Assembly: GCA_040754815.1 (NCBI GenBank)
Contig: JBFMBX010000003.1
Location: 310,001-374,000, forward strand
Direction of reading: 5' to 3'
Length of the DNA stretch: 64,000 nt
DNA from: Bellilinea sp040754815
Lineage (GTDB): Bacteria > Chloroflexota > Anaerolineae > Anaerolineales > Anaerolineaceae
Numbering within the stretch: the first letter of the stretch is position 1; every line of letters begins with the position of its first letter. Below are positions 8,759-17,259 of this stretch, piece after piece. The notes beneath the pieces are model-generated. The model saw only the letters and a list, made by a program, of their open reading frames with translations. It was not told where the DNA came from and searched no databases. The position numbers and the translations under genes are program-made.

Positions 8759-10360
8759 TCAAGAGTGGGGGCCGGTTGCCAGCACCTCTTCAGGAACGTT
8801 TTTTGCAAATTGCGCGCAATTATTTTCAAATTGAACAATCAGGTTTCTGGCATACTCTTGATAGGCTTGTTTGTCCTTCCAGCTATATTGAGGATTGAGA
8901 ACTTCGGAGGGAACGCCGGGACAAAACAGCGGAATATGCAAACCAAAAAATGGTTCCTGCCGGAAGGGAACTTCATCCAGATCGTGGTTGAGGGCAGCGT
9001 GAATCATGGCGCGAGTATAGGGCAGATTGATTCGCTTTCCCACACCATAAGGTCCACCTATCCAACCTGTATTAATGAGCCAGACCTGGACATTGTGGCG
9101 AATGATTTTCTCGCCAAGCAAATCGGAATAACGGTTGGGATGCAACGGTAAAAACGGTGCACCGAAACAAGTGGAGAAGGTTGCCTGCGGTTCAGCCCCC
9201 AAGCCGGTCTCAGTACCGGCTAACTTTGATGTGTAGCCGGAAAGAAAATAATACATAGCCTGTTCATAAGTCAAGCGGGCAATCGGTGGCATAACTCCGA
9301 AAGCATCTGCGGTGAGGAAAAATATATTTTTCGGATGACCAGCAAAGCCCTGTGGATGACTGTTCGGTATAAATGAAAGCGGATACGCGCCGCGAGTATT
9401 TTCTGTGTATTTATCCGAGTCAAAATCTACCAGGCGGCTAACCGGATCGTACGGGACATTCTCCAGTACTGCTCCAAACCGATTGACCGCAGACCAAATC
9501 ATCGGTTCATATTGTGGGTTTAGACGAATTGTTTTTGCATAGCACCCACCCTCGATGTTGAAAATTCCCTCATCTGACCAGCCATGTTCGTCATCCCCAA
9601 TCAGTTGACGTTCAGGATCGGATGAAAGCGTTGTTTTACCGGTGCCGCTGAGTCCAAAAAACAACGCAACATCCCCCGCCTTACCCACATTGGCTGAACA
9701 ATGCATGGAAAGAACACCGCGTTTGGGAAGCAGGTAATTCATGATCGTAAAGATGGATTTTTTAATTTCTCCCGCGTAACCGGTGCCTCCAATCAACACA
9801 ATTTTCTTTTCAAAGTCAATGAGAATTACGGTGCCAGAGCGTACGCCATCAATTTTAGGATCGGCTTGAAAGTTTTCACTTTGCAGGATAACAAAATCGG
9901 GGATGGTTTGGGGAATTTGAGATACGGGAACAGGAATGAGCAAGTTACGGGAGAATAAGTTGTGCCACGCTTTCTCGGTGATTATCCGAACTGTAAGGCG
10001 ATAATTCGGATGAGCACCGGCATAGACATCCTGTACAAAAAGGTCTCTGCCTTGAAAATAGGCTAAAAATTTATTGTAGATCTGATCAAAAGATTGAGGC
10101 GAGATTAGTTGGTTGACCTTCCCCCACCAGATTTCGTCCTCCAGGTGAGGATATTTGACGATGAATTTGTCATTGGGTGATCTACCGGTATGTTTACCAG
10201 TGTAGGCGATCACCGCCCCATCACAGGAGAGGGCAATTTCGTTACGCTTGATACCTTCTTCAATTAAGTTTGCAGATGCATAATTCCAATAAACGTTACC
10301 CGTGTTTTGAAAGCCATGGTTCTCAATTCCGAAATTTGATGGAATTCCAAAGGCTTGCAT
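8759..10360 (-). CDS. pckA: Phosphoenolpyruvate carboxykinase (ATP)
   Basis: About 533 residues, the normal length of the ATP-dependent enzyme. The kinase P-loop FGLSGTGKTTLS and the following metal and nucleotide motifs are intact: IGDDEHGWSDEGIFNIEGG, and the RGAYPLSFIPN region. TGRSPNDKFIV is at the N-terminus. The enzyme interconverts oxaloacetate + ATP and PEP + CO2 + ADP in the cytosol, linking the TCA cycle to gluconeogenesis, or running in the carboxylating direction in fermenters. AAGGAG precedes the ATG at 10360 by eleven bases; a TTG directly before it is not needed. It is the last gene of a long minus-strand run. Confidence 0.97.
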   Translation of the reverse strand: MQAFGIPSNFGIENHGFQNTGNVYWNYASANLIEEGIKRNEIALSCDGAVIAYTGKHTGRSPNDKFIVKYPHLEDEIWWGKVNQLISPQSFDQIYNKFLAYFQGRDLFVQDVYAGAHPNYRLTVRIITEKAWHNLFSRNLLIPVPVSQIPQTIPDFVILQSENFQADPKIDGVRSGTVILIDFEKKIVLIGGTGYAGEIKKSIFTIMNYLLPKRGVLSMHCSANVGKAGDVALFFGLSGTGKTTLSSDPERQLIGDDEHGWSDEGIFNIEGGCYAKTIRLNPQYEPMIWSAVNRFGAVLENVPYDPVSRLVDFDSDKYTENTRGAYPLSFIPNSHPQGFAGHPKNIFFLTADAFGVMPPIARLTYEQAMYYFLSGYTSKLAGTETGLGAEPQATFSTCFGAPFLPLHPNRYSDLLGEKIIRHNVQVWLINTGWIGGPYGVGKRINLPYTRAMIHAALNHDLDEVPFRQEPFFGLHIPLFCPGVPSEVLNPQYSWKDKQAYQEYARNLIVQFENNCAQFAKNVPEEVLATGPHS

Positions 10361-10392
10361 CAAGTTAAGTTCTCCTTGTTTGTTATATTAGA

Positions 10393-12861
10393 TTAAGGGG
10401 CGTCTGAGATCCAGTGGGAATACCAGTACCAGAGTACATCAGAAGCCGGTTTTCCATTTATGGAAGTGGAGGCATCCTGTATTGCGGCAGGGGGATAGTA
10501 TCCCTGAGAAACCACGCCGCTGATCCACTCCCGGTCGTTTACCGAGGAAAGAAAAACATTATAGATATCTGCCTGTAATTGCAAATCAACAATTTGCTGA
10601 TTGGTTTTATCCAGAGGCGAGATGACCGAAGTAGGGTACGGGCAATTTTCAGTTGCACAGGCGTTGAGATCCAAGGGGGTGGAGGGGACGGATAGAGCGA
10701 GAAAAATGGGTTTGCCAGTAGTTTCCCAAATGGGGAGAACAACCGTATCGAGATAGTTATTGATCAATAGTTTTTTATCTTCAAGGGAAGCGGCCGGAGT
10801 AAAAAGGTCAGCAAAGACAGGTTCAATATAAAGAAAGTCCACCTGTTCAATCCATTCCGGCAGTACATAGTTGCCGTTTTGAATTGGAATGCTCCAGCCG
10901 AGCCGGCCAGTGTATCGCTGGCGTACGCTTTCCAGGATTGACTGCCAGCGGCTATTGGCATTTTCCGGCAGGCTGGATGACGGGGTTTCGATGTTGTCTG
11001 GTAATGCGGGTAAAACATTCATACCGCCCAGAATTAAGGCGGGTGTATTGGTTTGGGCAGCCAGATCGGCAAAGTTGACGGCAAAAATGGAATATTGTTC
11101 GAACCAGTTGTTCCACCATGAATTTTGAGGATTTAGAACATCGAAAATTGCTTCGCTATTGCGAAAGCGAGGATAAAGCCACACAGAGAGATTGGATTGT
11201 TGGGCGGTTTGAATTGCCTGAATATTATCGAGCCACAACGGGTCGTAACCCGGGATGGCTTCGATTACCGGTACCTGGTCATTGGAATAAGACCAGGTCG
11301 GGGTCAGAATTACCGTATTTGCATTTAGAAGCTTGATTTTATTCATCCCCCAAAAAATATAAGGCTGCCACGTAGGGCTAAATTTTGGTGAAAATTCAAT
11401 GCCGAGAGTAAAATCTTCAGAGCGAGTTTGGGGGTTTTCTTCGATAACTTCATAAGGTTTTATGGAAGTATCCCATTTTACCCATGCCTTAATTTCATCA
11501 CGCACAATTTGAGATTCATTGCTGATAGTAACAGGATATCCTTTTTGTTCAGTGTTTGCTGTGGCGATATCATCGGCGTATCCGCATTGGTCATTACGGC
11601 AATAACGATATTCAAAGGAATTCACCATATTCAATGGACTATACAGGACAAATAACCATTGATTATTGCCAAGAGGCCACATGGGGATAGGAGAAGTCCA
11701 GACGTAGGGATTGAATTGAATTGAAACCGTATCTTCGATGGGGGTGTTTTCGGGTGCCTGAGCGAGGAAAGTGATTGCACCTTTATCACCTACCTGCCAG
11801 GTTGCAACCTGATCGTTTATTGTGGTATCGGTGGAGGGAACAATCAACTGTCTGACCACAAAGTTGCCATTCTGATCGTGTTCGGCGTTCCAAAATCCGT
11901 CACCCAGCGTATATTTATAGCGTAAATCGAAACCAGCCGGCAAACGCAAGGTGATGGTATAGGCATTTTCGGCAACACTGGTAAGTAAAGGTGCGCGGGC
12001 AGCTATCACACTGTAACCGCCTCTCAAATCGGCGAAAGTATTTCCCAATGAATAGAGATTTCCTACCATCCTGACTGGTAAACCCTGTAAGCCGGTGGAA
12101 GGTGTTTGTACGATAAAGGTGATATTGACGTATTTTGAGGGGGTAACAGGAGTAAGCGCAAGTGTTGTGGACTCTGGGGCAACAATCGCCCCTTGTTGAA
12201 ATGTTTGGAAGTTGCCATCCAGACTGTAAACCACCAGATTGTGATAGCCCTCGGCAACATTTTCGATATAGAACGAACCATCGGATGATGAAGTGGTTAT
12301 AAGACCGGCGATACTGATAATTGCGTTTGGATAAGGGGATTTGGTTTCGGCATCAAATACCTGCCCTTTAATTCTGCCTACCGCACCAGCGTAATGATAA
12401 TCGGTCCATCCGGCAATCGTATCTTCAACGATGGTAGGGAAATTAACTACCACCATGCGATAACGAACCTGTTCTCCATGAGAGTTGTATTCGACAAAAT
12501 AGGGGAAGTCGCCACGCAAATAACGATATTTAATCACCGAACCCACCGGCACGATCAAGTCGAGGGAGAATAAACCATCCGAATTTTGGGCCATCGGATA
12601 GCGCTGCGGGTTTATGGCGAGTCCTGTAATATCGTCGAGAATCTCCAGAGTGATATTGCCGGCAGGACCACCAGCGGGGGGGGTTGCTTTAAAAGTCACC
12701 TGAGTAAAATTTAAATCCTGCTGGGTGGTTAATGGAGGGGAGACCGTGGTGGGAGAAGGATTGACTAAAGAGGAAAGGTTAAATGAACAGGCGCTGAGGG
12801 AAATCAAAATGATGAGATTTATAAGAAGATTTATTTTGGTAGTATAGTTAATACGATTCAT
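10393..12861 (-). CDS. Large surface lipoprotein with starch-binding-like and CarboxypepD_reg-like domains and a TIM-barrel-like C-terminus
   Basis: An 822-residue protein with a lipobox, LSAC, giving lipid attachment at Cys25. A Thr/Ser/Pro-rich linker follows. Residues about 45-155 resemble a starch-binding (CBM20-like) sandwich with VGSVIKYRYLRGDFPYFVEYN. Residues about 165-235 fit a carboxypeptidase regulatory-like domain (GQVFDAETKSPYPNAIISIAG). Two more similar sandwiches follow. From about 470 onward the pattern recalls a glycoside-hydrolase-like TIM barrel, with ILTPTWSY and a Trp/Tyr-rich end. I cannot point to a catalytic acid pair with confidence. A role in binding or processing extracellular glycans is an inference. 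Confidence 0.7.
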   Translation of the reverse strand: MNRINYTTKINLLINLIILISLSACSFNLSSLVNPSPTTVSPPLTTQQDLNFTQVTFKATPPAGGPAGNITLEILDDITGLAINPQRYPMAQNSDGLFSLDLIVPVGSVIKYRYLRGDFPYFVEYNSHGEQVRYRMVVVNFPTIVEDTIAGWTDYHYAGAVGRIKGQVFDAETKSPYPNAIISIAGLITTSSSDGSFYIENVAEGYHNLVVYSLDGNFQTFQQGAIVAPESTTLALTPVTPSKYVNITFIVQTPSTGLQGLPVRMVGNLYSLGNTFADLRGGYSVIAARAPLLTSVAENAYTITLRLPAGFDLRYKYTLGDGFWNAEHDQNGNFVVRQLIVPSTDTTINDQVATWQVGDKGAITFLAQAPENTPIEDTVSIQFNPYVWTSPIPMWPLGNNQWLFVLYSPLNMVNSFEYRYCRNDQCGYADDIATANTEQKGYPVTISNESQIVRDEIKAWVKWDTSIKPYEVIEENPQTRSEDFTLGIEFSPKFSPTWQPYIFWGMNKIKLLNANTVILTPTWSYSNDQVPVIEAIPGYDPLWLDNIQAIQTAQQSNLSVWLYPRFRNSEAIFDVLNPQNSWWNNWFEQYSIFAVNFADLAAQTNTPALILGGMNVLPALPDNIETPSSSLPENANSRWQSILESVRQRYTGRLGWSIPIQNGNYVLPEWIEQVDFLYIEPVFADLFTPAASLEDKKLLINNYLDTVVLPIWETTGKPIFLALSVPSTPLDLNACATENCPYPTSVISPLDKTNQQIVDLQLQADIYNVFLSSVNDREWISGVVSQGYYPPAAIQDASTSINGKPASDVLWYWYSHWISDAP

Positions 12862-12881
12862 GACCTCAGTTTCCCCAGCAT

Positions 12882-12920
12882 AAAAAATAACCGCTCGTTG
12901 AGTTGTGGGCTAATGAGCGG
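12882..12920 (-). terminator. Probable terminator overlapping the nusB stop codon
   Basis: On the minus strand CCGCTCATT (12920-12912) pairs with AACGAGCGG (12899-12891) with one mismatch, followed by TTATTTTTTA. The nusB TAG lies inside the hairpin. It would separate nusB from the downstream lipoprotein gene. Confidence 0.65.
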
Positions 12921-13374
12921 GTTGTCCATCTTCTTTACTGGAAGTGATTTGTTTAAATTTTTGTCGAATTTCATGTTGCCGACTTGCCAGGCTGCCCAAA
13001 ACTCCATTTACAAAACGAGGAGTACTGTCGGCACCAAATAATTTGGCCAGTTCGATGGCTTCATTGATAGCCACCTTAACCGGCGTGCATCCTTCGACTG
13101 CAAATTCCCATAACGCGATCCGGAGAATGTTGCGGTCAATTACCGCAACCTGATCTAACGGCCATTCAGGTGCATGTTGGGCAATAAAATCATCCAGTTG
13201 TTTTGTGATTGGTAAAACCCCATTGACAATCTCGTAAGCAAACTTGACGAGATTGGCATCCAGCGTTTCGTCTTTCAGGCGCTCTTCCATGGCGGCCTGA
13301 GGAGAGTGATTGGTCAGGTCGCATTCGTAAAGCACCTGCAAGGCTATGCTTCTTGCCCTGGTTCGGGGTTTCAT
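12910..13374 (-). CDS. nusB: Transcription antitermination factor NusB
   Basis: 154 residues, slightly longer than the usual 130-150. The N-terminal RTRARSIALQVLYECDL helix and the C-terminal VAINEAIELAKLFGADSTPRFVNGVLGSLA are the classic NusB signature. The protein binds boxA RNA with S10 (NusE) and supports rRNA transcription antitermination. The gene follows an Asp23-family gene, the same neighbour order seen in many Firmicutes (yqhY-nusB). AGGAAG lies just before the ATG. The stop codon is buried in a terminator-like hairpin. Confidence 0.95.
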   Translation of the reverse strand: MKPRTRARSIALQVLYECDLTNHSPQAAMEERLKDETLDANLVKFAYEIVNGVLPITKQLDDFIAQHAPEWPLDQVAVIDRNILRIALWEFAVEGCTPVKVAINEAIELAKLFGADSTPRFVNGVLGSLASRQHEIRQKFKQITSSKEDGQPAH

Positions 13375-13420
13375 ATCTTCCTGTATTGTTAATTTACAGA
13401 TTCAGAGTTTACTGGCCATG

Positions 13421-13774
13421 TTAATTGGTGATAATGGCAGTATCAATATCTTCGACATGCACGTTAACTTTACCAACTTCCATCCCAACCAATTCCGAAA
13501 CTGCCCGGACGATTTGCTGTTGAATTGACCGGCAAACCTCTCGCACTTTGACATCACGGTTCAAAATGACATACAGGTCAATATAAACCAGATCATTTTC
13601 AACATTAATCTTAATGCCTTCGCTTATTCCCCGACTGAAGAATCGTTCTACTTCCGAAGGAATGGTGGCAAGACGCTTTACGCCGGGCACACCAAGAGCG
13701 GTGAGGCGGGCAATTGAGACGAGAACTTCAGGGGCAATGGTTGTTTTACCGGGTGGTCTGGAATTTTCTGTCAT
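13421..13774 (-). CDS. Asp23/Gls24-family protein
   Basis: 117 residues matching the Asp23/Gls24 fold: IAPEVLVSIARLTALGVPGVKRL near the start, then alternating strands (IKINVENDLVYIDLYVILNRDVKVREVCRS, with V at alternate positions) and VGKVNVHVEDID at the end. In Gram-positive bacteria members are envelope-stress-linked or, like YqhY, affect fatty acid synthesis; the molecular role is uncertain. It lies 46 bases upstream of nusB. The GGAGG directly abuts the ATG, which is an unusually short spacing, so initiation may be weak or the annotated ATG may not be the only start. Confidence 0.85.
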   Translation of the reverse strand: MTENSRPPGKTTIAPEVLVSIARLTALGVPGVKRLATIPSEVERFFSRGISEGIKINVENDLVYIDLYVILNRDVKVREVCRSIQQQIVRAVSELVGMEVGKVNVHVEDIDTAIITN

Positions 13775-13851
13775 CCATCCTCCAATAATTTTGAACTGGC
13801 CAACTCAATTACTTACAATTATAACCCTTTCTGGAATAGATGATTTAAAAG

Positions 13852-14634
13852 TCAGGGATTATTATGTGCAACGACCAGTAAACGCTCAATGAAATTGAGG
13901 GTCAAACTCTTTACTGTTTCCAATTCACGATCTAAAACAACGCAATGACCGCTTTTCTCCAACCAGATTATTGATTTTTGAGCGGCTGGTATTTTTTCCA
14001 AAATTATTTCAGAACCAGCAGGATCAATGGTGTGATCCAATTTACCTTGAAATATGATGATGGGCTGATGAATGAGAGGCAGGATTTGTATCACTTCTTT
14101 TTGTAATTTTTCTAATTGAGCCACTGCCGGAAGAGTGACCACGTTGTAACCCTGCCATGGTAAGGTCTGATCTTCCTCATCTTCTTCGGGTAAATAATTT
14201 TTTGGCATGATTTTGATAAAGGGAGCAAGCCATTTTGCTTGCCAGATATTCTTTATTTTCAATGCGGGGGCAAACAAAATAATCCCATTAATATCGGGAA
14301 CTTCAGCGGCAAGCAGCAAAGATAGAAGTGCTCCCATTGATTCGCCTGCAACAAATCTGAAAGGTTTATGTTGGATTTTTTGATATCCCTCTTTTGCGGC
14401 TTTGTACCAATCCTTCCAGGTTACAGGGATCAAATCCTCAGGTTTTGTCCCATGGCCGGGTAAAAGTGGGCAAAAAACCGAAAAACCTGATTTGTGTAGG
14501 AATTCGGCGAGGGGACGAACTTCTACCGTAGTGGCAGTAAAGCCGTGCAATAAAAGAATCCCAACCGGTTTGGATCCCTCCAGATAAAATGTTGAGCCGT
14601 CCAGATGCGGATTTTGAAAGATTGGGCGTTTCAT
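13852..14634 (-). CDS. Alpha/beta hydrolase, carboxylesterase / monoacylglycerol lipase type
   Basis: About 260 residues with the whole serine hydrolase set: LLHGFTATT oxyanion turn, nucleophile elbow GESMG, acid in QGKLDHTID and histidine in SGHCVV. The pattern FTATTVEVRPLAEFLHKSGFSVFCPLLPGHG resembles Est30-type carboxylesterases and monoglyceride lipases. It is cytosolic and probably hydrolyses short acyl esters. The ATG at 14634 begins four bases after the stop of the LarA-family gene; an ATG at 14679 would overlap that gene by 41 bases and was not used. Translational coupling to the upstream gene is likely. Confidence 0.85.
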   Translation of the reverse strand: MKRPIFQNPHLDGSTFYLEGSKPVGILLLHGFTATTVEVRPLAEFLHKSGFSVFCPLLPGHGTKPEDLIPVTWKDWYKAAKEGYQKIQHKPFRFVAGESMGALLSLLLAAEVPDINGIILFAPALKIKNIWQAKWLAPFIKIMPKNYLPEEDEEDQTLPWQGYNVVTLPAVAQLEKLQKEVIQILPLIHQPIIIFQGKLDHTIDPAGSEIILEKIPAAQKSIIWLEKSGHCVVLDRELETVKSLTLNFIERLLVVAHNNP

Positions 14635-14638
14635 GTGA

Positions 14639-15907
14639 TTATTCTCTTGGCGCGAATTTTGGAAAAAGTGCCGTTGCATGAGGTAAAACTACGGTGCGAA
14701 AATCTTTTGGTAAAAATTCTTTTGCCAGGTGGAGGGCGTGTTGCAGTGTTTTTGCAGGTTGGAGAAAGAATTTCGTCACTACATCATCATCAATTTCTGA
14801 AACAAGAAATATTTTGTTTCGTTTGGCTTGCAAAGCCAATTGATATGCTTTGTGGGGACCGATGGTGAAATCCATGCTTTTGAACAGTTTAATTGTCTCA
14901 TCGGGAGTGGAAAGTTGTTCTGCAAATTGAAGTGCTTTGGGGCTGCCAATCCCTTCTGGGCAGGCGGCTGTCAGGATAATCACCCCACCTTCTTTCGCAA
15001 ATAGCGCAGCATGACTGATCGCTTTTTGTGCCTGATATAAATTGATGTCTTTTGGAAATCCCCCGGGCGAGGCAATTACAAGATCATAAAGACCAGTCGG
15101 TTTTACAGCCCACAATTCGCAGGAAATCTGAATGCCTTTTTGCATCACCTGAATTGGGCTGCCGAACAATGCCGCAATGATCTCGCGATTGGCGTTGAGG
15201 ATAAAATTAAAAGCAAGATGGATATCCATCATGCTACCAATTTCTTCGACATCCTGACGCATAGGATTGTGTTCATATTCGCCCATTATGGCGTGTGGGT
15301 GATCCAGCATGGCGTGATTATGATTGATGGTTTCCCTGCCGGCAAGACCGATAGCCGCACTTTTGGCACCGCCAGAAAATCCCATGAAATGGTGTGGTTC
15401 GATGTTCCCCGTGACGATGCGGAGATCCGATTCATAAAAGTGTTTGTTTACCCATACGGGGGTTCCCCTTTGAGTGATACCTAAGAATTTCAGGTTATCT
15501 TTATCATCGCAATCGTGTGAATAAACTTGAATATCGCTTCGATTCAGGATTGAAGATGGTATGATCTTTTCGATTTCCTCTGATGTGGCTGGTGAATGGG
15601 TGCCGGTTGCAATAAACAATTTGATATTACCATCCGAAATTCCAAAATGGGATAACCAACCCAGCAGCGGAGGCAGAAGCAATGCATATGGAACGGGACG
15701 GGTTTTATCATTTATGGAAATGGCAACAGTTCGGGGGGTGTATGATAAATCTTCCCAGGGAGTATCCAAGGGGTTGCAGAGGGCATTCTGGATGAGGAAA
15801 TCTGGCCCGGCAGGAGGATCAAATTCCGCCTGATCAAATAAATCAAACGGAAATGGTAAATCGAATTCCAATTGATGAATACCGTAAGGCAACTTCAGAA
15901 GGTTCAT
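14639..15907 (-). CDS. larA: LarA-family (DUF2088) nickel-pincer racemase
   Basis: 422 residues, the normal LarA length. Catalytic positions known from Lactobacillus plantarum lactate racemase appear in place: His104 in ATGTHS, His172/173 in GNIEPHHFMGFSGG, and Lys182 in GAKSA, which in LarA tethers the nickel pincer cofactor. The family isomerises alpha-hydroxy acids; homologues act on other hydroxy acids, so lactate is only one possibility. The cofactor-maturation genes larB, larC and larE are not in this window. It is followed by the esterase gene at four bases. No clear ribosome binding site precedes the ATG. Confidence 0.8.
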   Translation of the reverse strand: MNLLKLPYGIHQLEFDLPFPFDLFDQAEFDPPAGPDFLIQNALCNPLDTPWEDLSYTPRTVAISINDKTRPVPYALLLPPLLGWLSHFGISDGNIKLFIATGTHSPATSEEIEKIIPSSILNRSDIQVYSHDCDDKDNLKFLGITQRGTPVWVNKHFYESDLRIVTGNIEPHHFMGFSGGAKSAAIGLAGRETINHNHAMLDHPHAIMGEYEHNPMRQDVEEIGSMMDIHLAFNFILNANREIIAALFGSPIQVMQKGIQISCELWAVKPTGLYDLVIASPGGFPKDINLYQAQKAISHAALFAKEGGVIILTAACPEGIGSPKALQFAEQLSTPDETIKLFKSMDFTIGPHKAYQLALQAKRNKIFLVSEIDDDVVTKFFLQPAKTLQHALHLAKEFLPKDFRTVVLPHATALFPKFAPRE

Positions 15908-15954
15908 GTTACTGGCAGGTAGGTGGTCGAATCGTTGAATTTCAAAGGGTGGTT

Positions 15955-17070
15955 TTACCCCATCACGCTGATGCCGATTAGTTTTCCAATACCAAATGTT
16001 ATCGCTGCAGCAAGCATACCGAAAATTACCATTCTTGTACCAGAATACCAGATTGAGCGTCCCGTAAAGAGAGTTATTGCAGCGCCAAGGAGAAACAGTC
16101 CGATAACACTGAAGACTACGCTAAATAAAACTGTTCTTGTGCCTTCCAGGAAAGTGTAAGGTAGGACCGGTATAACCGCGCCAATAGCGAAGAGAATAAA
16201 AGATGTAATGGCGGCTTCCCAGGCTGATCCACCCAATTCTTGTGGGTCAATGCCCAATTCTTCTCTGGCAAGTGTATCCAGAGCGCTGGCTTTGTTTTGC
16301 AAAATTTTTTGCGCCATTTGCGTTGCCTGGTCAGATGGAATACCACGTGCTTCATAAATCAGGGCCAGTTCTTCGGCTTCTTCATCTGGTGATTGGTCAA
16401 TCTCGACTGCTTCAATTTTTACCTGATTTTCATACAACTCCCGAGAGGACTGGACCGATAACCACTCGCCTAATGCCATAGAAAACGCGCCGGCAAGTAA
16501 GCCGGCAATACCGGCAACTAAAATGGCCTGGTTGTCCATTGTGGCTCCAGCCACACCCATGACAAGGCTTAAATTGCTGACCAGCCCATCGTTAGCCCCT
16601 AACACCGCTGCACGCAGGGCGTTGCCGCCGGTGGAACGATGACGGCCTTCCATGAGGGCGAGAGCGCTACCTTCCAGACCGCCGCGCACTGTTTTTTTAA
16701 TTTGGGCAAGTAAAAGAGCGTGCGTGTGCTCATCTCTTGCCATCTCGGTGGCATGATCTACCTTTATATACGCAGAACCGCCATCTTTTTCCATGCTTTG
16801 AAGGCTTGGCAGGATGATTTCTGGTCCAAACCGTTTGGCAAGCCAGATCAGGACCTTTATTCGAAAACCAGGTTTATAAGAAGGCGGCTTGATCCCCTCT
16901 TCCATTAATTTATTTTCCCAATTTTGGGCATGTTTTCGCTCCGCCGATGCCATTCTTTGATAAACCTCACGAATACGCTCATCTTTTTCGATTTCGGCGA
17001 GAGCTTCATAAATTGTGGCACTGTTCAGTTCATCTTCGCGAAATTCGAGAAATGTTTTAACCGTGGTCAT
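15955..17070 (-). CDS. Ferritin-like / VIT1 (CCC1) fusion, MbfA-like iron transporter
   Basis: 371 residues in two parts. Residues 1-140 are a ferritin-like four-helix bundle carrying the diiron ExxH motifs in SAERKHAQNW and ARDEHTHALLL. Residues about 148-371 are a VIT1/CCC1 domain with GGNALRAAVLGANDGLVSNLSLVMGVAG, GAFSMALGEWLSVQSSRE, then three C-terminal membrane segments. In rhizobia MbfA exports iron under stress using its ferritin domain. The same job, iron or manganese efflux or storage, is the likely role here. GAGG lies seven bases before the ATG. It stands alone at the head of a minus-strand run, divergent from the HD-GYP gene. Confidence 0.87.
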   Translation of the reverse strand: MTTVKTFLEFREDELNSATIYEALAEIEKDERIREVYQRMASAERKHAQNWENKLMEEGIKPPSYKPGFRIKVLIWLAKRFGPEIILPSLQSMEKDGGSAYIKVDHATEMARDEHTHALLLAQIKKTVRGGLEGSALALMEGRHRSTGGNALRAAVLGANDGLVSNLSLVMGVAGATMDNQAILVAGIAGLLAGAFSMALGEWLSVQSSRELYENQVKIEAVEIDQSPDEEAEELALIYEARGIPSDQATQMAQKILQNKASALDTLAREELGIDPQELGGSAWEAAITSFILFAIGAVIPVLPYTFLEGTRTVLFSVVFSVIGLFLLGAAITLFTGRSIWYSGTRMVIFGMLAAAITFGIGKLIGISVMG

Positions 17071-17259
17071 ATCTGTACCTCACATCAGCACATTCTATTA
17101 GAAATATTTTACTCGTTATAACGGATAATGGAAAACACCTAGCCGTTTGGCTTGTGTAAATCATAAAGGTCTGTAAAATATTAATATCTATTTCTGCGAA
17201 AAGGGTGATCGGGGATTCATTGCCTTTTTGCTCAAAATTTTTTATGGTCATTATTTGAA

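Noticed and set aside
17057..17251. A 64-codon frame in the gap between the ferritin-VIT1 and HD-GYP genes
   Set aside because: No ribosome binding site, no recognisable motif, and it overlaps the divergent promoter region.
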